From an uncultured Lachnospiraceae bacterium (GTDB lineage: Bacteria; Bacillota; Clostridia; Lachnospirales; Lachnospiraceae): 35,136 nt of DNA. Where the stretch lies: the NCBI GenBank assembly GCA_910585545.1, contig CAJUFN010000022.1:1-35136 (forward strand), written 5' to 3'. Shown here one piece after another: positions 26,345 through 33,453 of this stretch (its first letter is position 1; each line of letters begins with the position of its first letter). The translations under genes were made by a program, and so were the position numbers. Under the pieces are notes generated by a model. The model did no database searches, was not told where the DNA came from, and saw only the letters and a program-made list of their open reading frames with translations.

Positions 26345-27565
26345 TTATCCCTCCACACGTATCATATGAAGAATACTGTTTTCAAATCGTCTCGCACAGA
26401 TATCGTATGCGCCTTCCATCATCTCGCCTGTAAGGAAACCAAATTCATTTTCCAGGCCTTCCACTTTGATAAGCTCTACTTTTCCAAATGCTTTTTCTAC
26501 CTTTGGCAGCATCTCGTTCTCGTCTCCGCTCATGCGCACAAAAAATCTTCTCACGGCATCTGCCTTATCTTCAATCTCAAGTTTATCGCTCGCCCACATC
26601 GTCATAATGTTGCGGTTCAGATGCTTCGCTGCATCCACAACATCCGCCACGACCGCACTGGCGGTAGGCAGTTTTCCGGCGCCGCTTCCATAGAACATTG
26701 CATCTCCTAATACATTTCCGTGGACGAAGATTGCATTAAATACACCATTGACGCTATAAAGTGGATGCTCCGGTTTCAGAAGAAATGGCGCAACCAATGC
26801 ATACATTCTCTGATCTTCTCTTTTGCTGGACGCAAGCAGTTTGATCGTCATCCCCATCGCCTTCGCATATTTCATGTCTTCCGCCGTGATCTTTGTGATC
26901 CCTTCGGTGTAAATATCTTCAAAATCTACCTGACGCCCGGAAATCAAAGAAGAAAGGATCGCGATCTTACGGCAGGCATCATATCCTTCTACATCCGCTT
27001 CCGGATTACGCTCTGCAAAACCATTCGCCTGCGCTTCTTTTAAGACGTCATCATAATCTGCCCCTTCATAGAACATCTTTGTCAGCATATAGTTTGTCGT
27101 ACCATTTAAAATTCCGGTGATCTCTTCGATCTCATCTGCTGTCATAGAAGAATTTAGCGGACGGATGATCGGGATTCCGCCTCCTACACTCGCCTCAAAC
27201 AAGAAGTTAATATTCTTTTCTTTTGCAATCGAAAGAAGCTCTGCACCATGTTTTGCCACCAGCGCTTTATTCGATGTTGCCACACTCTTCCCTGCCAGAA
27301 GACTTCTCTTTACAAATGTATAAGCCGGTTCAATACCGCCCATGACTTCTACCACGATCTCTACTTCATCATCCTGAATGATATCTTCAAAATCATGTGT
27401 GATCACTTCCTGAACCGGATCGCCCGGAAAATCCCGAAGATCCAGTACATATTTGATGTTCAATTCATCTCCGATACGCTGATTGATCTGCTTCCCATTC
27501 GTGTTAATTACCTCTACTACTCCTGAACCTACTGTTCCATATCCTAATACTGCTATGTTTACCAT
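26345..27565 (-). CDS. hom: Homoserine dehydrogenase
   Basis: The 406-aa enzyme reduces aspartate semialdehyde to homoserine, the branch point to threonine and methionine. The N-terminal Rossmann motif is VLGYGTVGSGVVEVI. The catalytic region has KSVATSNKALVAKHG, FEASVGGGIPIIRPL and ILNGTTNYMLTKM, with Lys and Asp residues in DVEGYDACRKIAILSS. A C-terminal ACT domain (about 320-406, VRRFFVRMSGDENEM) suits threonine feedback. It follows the ACT regulator by 5 bp and precedes apgM by 2 bp. Confidence 0.96.
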   Translation of the reverse strand: MVNIAVLGYGTVGSGVVEVINTNGKQINQRIGDELNIKYVLDLRDFPGDPVQEVITHDFEDIIQDDEVEIVVEVMGGIEPAYTFVKRSLLAGKSVATSNKALVAKHGAELLSIAKEKNINFLFEASVGGGIPIIRPLNSSMTADEIEEITGILNGTTNYMLTKMFYEGADYDDVLKEAQANGFAERNPEADVEGYDACRKIAILSSLISGRQVDFEDIYTEGITKITAEDMKYAKAMGMTIKLLASSKREDQRMYALVAPFLLKPEHPLYSVNGVFNAIFVHGNVLGDAMFYGSGAGKLPTASAVVADVVDAAKHLNRNIMTMWASDKLEIEDKADAVRRFFVRMSGDENEMLPKVEKAFGKVELIKVEGLENEFGFLTGEMMEGAYDICARRFENSILHMIRVEG

Positions 27566-27570
27566 ACTCT

Positions 27571-28011
27571 CTACTCCCTGCCTACTATTTTTAAATAATG
27601 TATCTCCGGTTTCTGCTCCATCTCATCAATCATCTCCGAAATATTTCCGGTCGTTGACAATACTTCCAGCGTCAGTGTCAACGTTGCGATTCCATTCAGC
27701 GGAATACTTTGATGGATGGTCAATACATTTGCCCGGTATTCCGAGATCATCTTCAACATGTCCGCAAGTATCCCCGGCATATCATCCATCTGCACGACCA
27801 AGGTTATGGTCTGCCCCTTCTCGGCTTCGTGAAATGGAAAAATGTCATCCTTATACTTGTAAAAAGAACTCCTGCTGATTCCGATGCTTTCCACTGCCTC
27901 CTGAATACTCTGGACCTTTCCGGTATCCAGAAGCCGCTTCACCTCTACTACCTTCAAAAGGACTTCCGGAACAGCTTTCTTTTTCACCACATAATACTTT
28001 ATTTTTTCCAT
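27571..28011 (-). CDS. ACT domain protein, PheB-like
   Basis: The 146-aa protein has an N-terminal helical, HTH-like section (EAVESIGISRSSFYKYKDDI) and a C-terminal ACT domain (about 65-146, LVVQMDDMPGILADMLKMI). This matches the Firmicutes PheB/COG4492 family, often beside hom or pheA; a regulatory role in amino acid supply is assumed. The ATG at 28011 begins MEKIKYYVVKKK, the family start. A TTG at 28029 is in frame but has no ribosome site. A GGAG lies rather far upstream of 28011, so initiation may be weak. It leads the hom-apgM-ACT operon. Confidence 0.85.
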   Translation of the reverse strand: MEKIKYYVVKKKAVPEVLLKVVEVKRLLDTGKVQSIQEAVESIGISRSSFYKYKDDIFPFHEAEKGQTITLVVQMDDMPGILADMLKMISEYRANVLTIHQSIPLNGIATLTLTLEVLSTTGNISEMIDEMEQKPEIHYLKIVGRE

Positions 28012-28078
28012 ATTTTTCGCTCGCTCCAAGTCCGTGTATCATATACATTTGTACGCTACACAGAGAATACTATCACAC

Positions 28079-28095
28079 TTGCCGCAATACGGCAA
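28079..28095. other. Short hairpin directly after the prfB stop codon
   Basis: TTGCCG and CGGCAA pair around CAATA. It touches the prfB stop. There is no T-tract, so a terminator role is doubtful. On the minus strand TTGCCG could be a -35 for TAGTAT 17 bp on (28056-28061), serving the ACT-hom operon. Confidence 0.4.
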
Positions 28096-29203
28096 CTATT
28101 TTTTGCTCAATGATTTCAAATAAGCATTCATAAAAATATCAATTGCACCATCTAACACTGCCTGCACGTTCCCGCTCTCTGCGTTGGTCCGATGGTCTTT
28201 CACAAGCGTATACGGCTGCATAACATAAGAACGTATCTGATTTCCGAATCCGATTTCCTTGATTTCTCCGCGGATATCGGACACCTTATCTGCCTGTTCC
28301 TGCTGTTTCAAAAGATACAGTTTTGCTTTGAGCATCTGCATCGCCTTGTCTTTATTGCTATGCTGGGAACGCTCATTCTGACATTGCACCACGATTCCGG
28401 TTGGAAGATGTGTGATACGAACCGCCGAAGACGTCTTATTGATATGCTGTCCTCCGGCGCCGCTGGCGCGGTATGTGTCAATCTTCAAATCATCCTCATT
28501 AATCTCGATATCAATGTCATCTTCAATATCCGGCACCACATCGCATGACGCAAATGACGTCTGCCTTTTTCCTGCCGCATTAAACGGAGAAATCCGCACC
28601 AGTCGGTGTACCCCTTTCTCTGCTTTCAGGTAACCGTATGCATTCTCTCCATTCACCTGAAATGTGACCGCCTTCAATCCTGCCACGTCCCCATCCAGGA
28701 AATCCAGCATCTGCACGGAAAATCCTTTCCGTTCTGCCCAGCGCACATACATGCGGTACAGCATACTCGCCCAGTCACAGGACTCGGTTCCGCCAGCCCC
28801 TGCATGCAGCGTCACGATCGCATTATCCTTATCATATTCTCCGGAAAGCAGCGTACGGATTCTTGTCTCCTCGAACTTCTCCTCAAACGCCGCAATCTCC
28901 GTCTCCAATTCTTCAATGACACTGGCGTCATTCTCTTCATACGCCATCTCAATAAGAAGCAGGATATCCTCATGCGCCTGCAAAAGCCCCTGCATCGTCT
29001 CCAACACATCTTTCAGACCCTTTACTTCTTTCATGATACGTTGGGAGTTATCCGCGTCATCCCAGAAATCAGGCTCCTGCATCTTTCTCTCCAGCTCTTC
29101 GATCCGCTCTTCCTTTACAGGAATGTCAAAGAGATCCCCTCATTTCCTTTAATGGTTCCTCATATGCATTCATTACGCTTTTGAACTGATCCAGTTCTAC
29201 CAT
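28096..29203 (-). CDS. prfB: Peptide chain release factor 2, with programmed +1 frameshift
   Basis: RF2 releases peptides at UGA and UAA. The long frame covers 28096-29082 and includes the GGQ loop (ASGAGGQHINKTSSAVR) and the stop-recognition tripeptide region near SPFNAAGKRQTSFAS. The true start is the ATG at 29203 with GAGGTGA upstream. Twenty-five codons (MVELDQFKSVMNAYEEPLKE, then MRGSL) run to an in-frame TGA at 29126-29128 within CTTTGAC. Slipping +1 at CUU gives DIPVKEER and the main frame. The internal AGGGG just before it is the Shine-Dalgarno-like stimulator. This is the classic autoregulation by RF2 level. It follows secA, as in other Firmicutes. Confidence 0.97.
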
Positions 29204-29265
29204 TACTATCACCTCTTTCACATAATCACATAAGTTTGCGCATTTTATATACATATACAGATTAG

Positions 29266-29299
29266 GAAAGGTGTGTCAGCTTCTCCTGTCACACCTTTC
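29266..29299 (-). terminator. Hairpin between secA and prfB
   Basis: GAAAGGTGTG and CACACCTTTC pair perfectly over 10 bp, with an inner CAG/CTG pairing in the loop. On the minus strand only CTAATCTG follows, not a clean U-tract, so termination may be partial and allow secA-prfB co-transcription. Confidence 0.6.
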
Positions 29300-29307
29300 T
29301 TCATCCT

Positions 29308-31875
29308 TTATACTCTTCCGCAGCACTGTTTATATTTCTTACCGCTTCCACATGGACAAGGATCATTTGGATATACCTTCTTCTCATCCCTGCGTTTCGG
29401 CGCATTTACTGCAGTGTCATCTTTATTCGTTCCGGTTACTTTTGCAACCTGCTCTCTTTCTACCTTCTGCTCTACGCGGACACGGAATAACGTTCCGACC
29501 GTATCACGTGCGATTGCGTTCGTCATTGCCCCGAACATATCGTATCCATACATCTTATATTCCACAAGCGGATCCTTCTGTCCATATGCCTGCAGTCCGA
29601 TACCTTGACGAAGCTGCTCCATATCATCAATGTGATCCATCCATTTGGCATCGATCGTCTTTAAGAGGATCACACGCTCTAACTCTCTGACGTGTTCTGG
29701 TTCCGGGAACTCTGTCTCTTTTAACTCATACGCTTTTACTGCTCTCTCTTTCAGAAGATGCTTCAGCTCTTTCTGGCTGATATCTTTTACCTCTTCTTCT
29801 GTTACCGGAGCCATCGAAATAACCGTTAAAAGTTCGGTATTTAATCCCTGAAGATTCCACTCATCCGGCTCCAGATCCGGCGAGATCAGTCTGTCAACGG
29901 TATCTTCCACGTATTCCGTGATCATATGATAAACGGAATCGCGCATGCTCTCTCCGTCAAGCACTCTGCGGCGTTCTTCATAGATAATCTCTCTTTGTTC
30001 ATTCATAACCTGGTCATATTCGAGCAGGTTCTTACGGATTCCAAAGTTATTGTTTTCAATCTTTTGCTGTGCTTTTTCGATTGCATTGGAAAGCATCTTA
30101 TGCTCAATCTGCTCACCGTCTTCCACACCAAGTGTATTAAAGATATTCATCAATCTCTCAGAGCCGAACAGACGCATCAAATCATCCTCCAAAGAGATAT
30201 AGAATCTGGATTCACCCGGGTCTCCCTGACGTCCGGCACGACCACGCAGCTGATTGTCGATACGTCTTGACTCATGACGTTCCGTACCGATGATCTTAAG
30301 TCCGCCTGCTTCCCTTGCTTCATCGTCAAGCTTAATATCCGTACCACGGCCGGCCATGTTCGTTGCGATCGTAACCGCGCCATGCTGTCCTGCCTGTGCA
30401 ACAATCTCAGCCTCCATCTCGTGGAACTTTGCGTTCAATACATTATGAGGAATTCCTCTTTTCTTTAACATTTTGCTAAGGAGCTCGGAAATCTCGATCG
30501 TAATCGTACCAACCAATACCGGCTGTCCTGTTGCATGTGCCTCTTCTACCGCATTGACAACTGCTTCATATTTTTCTGCCTTTGTCTTATATACCGCATC
30601 ATCTAAATCAACTCTCTGTACCGGTCTATTTGTCGGAATCTCGATAACGTCCATTCCGTATATGTCACGGAACTCCTTCTCCTCGGTAAGCGCGGTACCT
30701 GTCATACCTGCTTTTTTATCAAATTTATTAAATAAATTCTGGAAAGTGATCGTAGCAAGCGTCTTGCTTTCCCTTTTTACTTTTACATGTTCTTTTGCTT
30801 CGATTGCCTGATGAAGTCCATCTGAATAACGGCGTCCCGGCATAATACGTCCGGTAAATTCATCGACGATCATAACCTCGTCATCCGGTGTCACCACATA
30901 GTCTTTGTCGCGGAACATCAGATTATGTGCACGAAGCGCTAAGATAATATTGTGCTGAATCTCTAAGTGTTCCGGATCCGCGAGATTCTCAATATGGAAG
31001 AAATCCTCTACTTTCTTAACACCATCTGCAGTCAGACTGACATTTTTATCCTTTTCATTGACGATGAAATCACCTGTCTCTTCGATGTCTTCACCCATGA
31101 TGGCATTCATCTTGGAGAATTCTCCGCTCGCTTCCCCGCGTTCTAACTGTCTTGCGAGAATATCACATGCCTCATACAGCTTCGTAGACTTTCCGCTCTG
31201 TCCGGAAATGATAAGCGGTGTTCTTGCCTCATCGATCAATACGGAGTCAACCTCATCGATGATCGCATAATGAAGTCCTCTTTGTACGAGCTGTTCTTTA
31301 TAGATGACCATGTTATCTCTCAAATAGTCAAAACCAAGCTCGTTATTCGTAATATATGTAATATCACAATCATACGCTTTTCTTCTTTCATCATTGTCCA
31401 TGCTGTTGAGTACGACGCCGACGGTCAGTCCCAAAAATTCGTGGATGCGTCCCATCCACTCAGAGTCACGCTGTGCCAGATAGTCGTTGACAGTAACGAT
31501 ATGAACTCCTTTTCCTTCCAACGCATTTAAGTATGCCGGAAGTGTAGATACGAGCGTCTTACCTTCACCGGTTCTCATCTCAGAGATACGTCCCTGATGC
31601 AGGATGATACCGCCGATCAACTGAACCCGGAAATGGCGAAGTCCGATGGCACGCACAGATGCTTCTCTTACTGCTGCATATGCCTCCGGCAAAATATCAT
31701 CCAGTGTCTCTCCGTTTGCCAGTCTTTCTTTAAATTCCTGTGTCTTTCCTCTTAATTCTTCGTCAGAAAGCTCCTGCATCTTCGGTTCTAAAGATTCAAT
31801 ATAATCCGCAATCGGATAAATACGTTTTAATTCATTCTCACTATGTGTCCCAAATATTTTTTGTAGTAATCCCAT
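29308..31875 (-). CDS. secA: Preprotein translocase ATPase SecA
   Basis: The 855-aa motor drives secreted proteins, such as the signal-peptide glycosidase here, through SecYEG. Motifs are complete: Walker A MRTGEGKT (about residue 100), DEVDSVLIDEAR, the preprotein cross-linking domain, TNMAGRGTDIKL, GRAGRQGDPG, and the C-terminal zinc-binding tail PCPCGSGKKYKQCCGRV that contacts SecB or ribosome. The ATG at 31875 has AAGGAG upstream. Length is typical for Clostridia. Confidence 0.98.
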   Translation of the reverse strand: MGLLQKIFGTHSENELKRIYPIADYIESLEPKMQELSDEELRGKTQEFKERLANGETLDDILPEAYAAVREASVRAIGLRHFRVQLIGGIILHQGRISEMRTGEGKTLVSTLPAYLNALEGKGVHIVTVNDYLAQRDSEWMGRIHEFLGLTVGVVLNSMDNDERRKAYDCDITYITNNELGFDYLRDNMVIYKEQLVQRGLHYAIIDEVDSVLIDEARTPLIISGQSGKSTKLYEACDILARQLERGEASGEFSKMNAIMGEDIEETGDFIVNEKDKNVSLTADGVKKVEDFFHIENLADPEHLEIQHNIILALRAHNLMFRDKDYVVTPDDEVMIVDEFTGRIMPGRRYSDGLHQAIEAKEHVKVKRESKTLATITFQNLFNKFDKKAGMTGTALTEEKEFRDIYGMDVIEIPTNRPVQRVDLDDAVYKTKAEKYEAVVNAVEEAHATGQPVLVGTITIEISELLSKMLKKRGIPHNVLNAKFHEMEAEIVAQAGQHGAVTIATNMAGRGTDIKLDDEAREAGGLKIIGTERHESRRIDNQLRGRAGRQGDPGESRFYISLEDDLMRLFGSERLMNIFNTLGVEDGEQIEHKMLSNAIEKAQQKIENNNFGIRKNLLEYDQVMNEQREIIYEERRRVLDGESMRDSVYHMITEYVEDTVDRLISPDLEPDEWNLQGLNTELLTVISMAPVTEEEVKDISQKELKHLLKERAVKAYELKETEFPEPEHVRELERVILLKTIDAKWMDHIDDMEQLRQGIGLQAYGQKDPLVEYKMYGYDMFGAMTNAIARDTVGTLFRVRVEQKVEREQVAKVTGTNKDDTAVNAPKRRDEKKVYPNDPCPCGSGKKYKQCCGRV

Positions 31876-31920
31876 GATTTACTCCTTGTCCCTAATTTTA
31901 CTCGGTAAACCCTGTTTTTT

Positions 31921-31949
31921 ATTTTATCATCAACACCGTTTTTATTCAA
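31921..31949 (-). promoter_or_regulatory. Putative secA promoter
   Basis: On the minus strand TTGAAT (31944-31949) and TAAAAT (31921-31926) are separated by 17 bp, about 45 bp before the secA start. Each box is one or two changes from consensus. Confidence 0.55.
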
Positions 31950-31987
31950 CCAATTTATAAAGTGTTCATAATCTATTATTTTCTTGT

Positions 31988-32755
31988 TTACAATCTCTTG
32001 ATATCCTCGTACGGAATCTTCCCTCCGAACAAATCCAGCGCGCTGCCGATCGTAAAGTCAACGGCTTTGCCGCTTATCTCCTCAAACAGCCTTAAATCCT
32101 CCATGCTGCCAATTCCCCCCGCATAGGTTACCGGAATCTTTGAAAACCGGCCAAGCATTTTTACAAGCTCTGTCTCTACTCCCGATGCCTTGCCTTCTAC
32201 ATCGACGCCATGCACAAGAAACTCATCACAGTACTGCGATAACACTTCTAAAATCCTATCATCCAACTCTACCTTGGTAAAATTCTGCCAGCGGTCCGTC
32301 ACAATATAATATTTCCCATCACGCTTCCTGCAGCTTACATCCAGCACAATCTTAGCTTTTCCAACCGCATTCCTTAGCTTTTCCAAATTCTCCCATTGTA
32401 TCTGTCCTCCCTTAAATACATAGGAAGTCACGATTACATGGCTTGCTCCCGCATCCAGATATTCTTTTGCATTGTCGGCAGTAATCCCGCCGCCGATCTG
32501 CATGCCCCCAGGATATGCCTCAAGTGCAGATATCGCCTGTCTCTTCGTCTCTTCATAATAAGCCGAATCCTTTGCATTAAGCAAAATAATATGTCCGCCT
32601 TTTAATCCATCTCTTTTATATAAATCTGCATAAAAAGCCGCGTCATAAGAAGAAGCAAAATTCGTCACCGCTTCATCTCCTTGGTCTTTTAAGCTTCCCC
32701 CTACAATCTGCTTCACCTGTCCATTATGAATATCAATACATGGCCGAAATTTCAT
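31988..32755 (-). CDS. hisA: HisA, eukaryotic (HIS6) type: ProFAR isomerase
   Basis: The 255-aa TIM barrel catalyses the fourth-step isomerisation of ProFAR to PRFAR in histidine synthesis. It resembles the yeast HIS6-type branch rather than common bacterial HisA: CIDIHNGQVKQIVGGSL at the N-terminus with Asp8, QIGGGI, VIVTSYVF, VLDVSCRKRDGKYY, WQNFT, EFLVHGVDVEG and IPVTYAGGIGSMEDL. No other his gene is in the window, so it is an orphan locus. AAAGGG precedes the ATG at 32755. It lies between the RHS locus and secA. The branch call rests on motif memory. Confidence 0.88.
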   Translation of the reverse strand: MKFRPCIDIHNGQVKQIVGGSLKDQGDEAVTNFASSYDAAFYADLYKRDGLKGGHIILLNAKDSAYYEETKRQAISALEAYPGGMQIGGGITADNAKEYLDAGASHVIVTSYVFKGGQIQWENLEKLRNAVGKAKIVLDVSCRKRDGKYYIVTDRWQNFTKVELDDRILEVLSQYCDEFLVHGVDVEGKASGVETELVKMLGRFSKIPVTYAGGIGSMEDLRLFEEISGKAVDFTIGSALDLFGGKIPYEDIKRL

Positions 32756-32834
32756 CTAATCACCCTTTCTGCCCCTTATCTTACTATAGACTTCGCATTC
32801 TTGTAAAGTCTTGCCGCGCAAGTCCTTATAACGC

Positions 32835-32890
32835 AAGAATATCCCGCAGAAATCATGTACCAAAATTACTGGATTCCACGGGATATTCTT
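32835..32890. repeat. Inverted repeat between hisA and the RHS locus
   Basis: AAGAATATCCCG (32835-32846) and CGGGATATTCTT (32879-32890) are exact 12-bp reverse complements separated by 32 bp. The gap is long for a terminator and has no T-tract. It could be a regulator site or a mobile element scar. The region 32756-32945 otherwise shows no gene. Confidence 0.6.
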
Positions 32891-32945
32891 AAACTTCGTT
32901 ATGCTTACTTATTCTTATTTTTTAACTACATTCTTTATCCCTTTT

Positions 32946-33437
32946 CTATGGATGGTCTCTGGTCTCTGCATATTCATCCACGAGATATACTGAATATTTG
33001 GTCGCTTGTCGCTCTTGACCAATTGGTGTTAACTTTAATGAATTTATCCATTGAAAATAATGAGTTAATTCATGTGCCATAGTAAATAATATTGCTGCCA
33101 AAGCATTATCTTTCCCCCTCTTCTTGCACAAATCGTTATAATCGCCTGCTGCAAGAAGTATATAAGGTTCAACTGTATAATCATCATACGTACTCCGAAA
33201 CGTCCCACAGACTCTATCTCCATCCAAGGCTATTATTCTATAGTGCTTTTTTACATATATAACAACTCTGAGCGGGAAAAAATATTCCTTTCTCAAAAAA
33301 GCAGCAAATTCTTTACATGCTCTGCGAACCTCACTGTCTACCTCTTTATCAAATCTCATTCTAAGACCCGTACGATGACCTTCCTTTGTCAAATCAATAT
33401 TCTTTTCCCAATCTTCTATTGTCCAAATATGATCCAT
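32946..33437 (-). CDS. Small protein with an HExxH zinc motif, next to the RHS gene
   Basis: I do not recognise a named family. The 163-aa protein has AHELTHYFQW near residue 130, an HExxH zinc-peptidase motif, after a region with basic helix (VRRACKEFAAFLRKEYFF) and strands (LRVVIYVKKHYRIIALDG). There is no signal peptide. The ATG at 33437 has AAGGGG about 7 bases upstream; the longer open frame to 33656 overlaps the RHS gene and is a read-through artefact. It begins 16 bp after the RHS stop, the position usually held by an immunity gene. It could be immunity, a second effector or a processing peptidase; the motif favours a zincin. Confidence 0.75.
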   Translation of the reverse strand: MDHIWTIEDWEKNIDLTKEGHRTGLRMRFDKEVDSEVRRACKEFAAFLRKEYFFPLRVVIYVKKHYRIIALDGDRVCGTFRSTYDDYTVEPYILLAAGDYNDLCKKRGKDNALAAILFTMAHELTHYFQWINSLKLTPIGQERQATKYSVYLVDEYAETRDHP

Positions 33438-33453
33438 TGCTCTTGCCCCTTCT

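Noticed and set aside
32855..33082. Plus-strand 75-codon frame between hisA and the HExxH gene
   Set aside because: It overlaps the 3' end of the minus-strand HExxH gene and the inverted repeat and shows no ribosome site.
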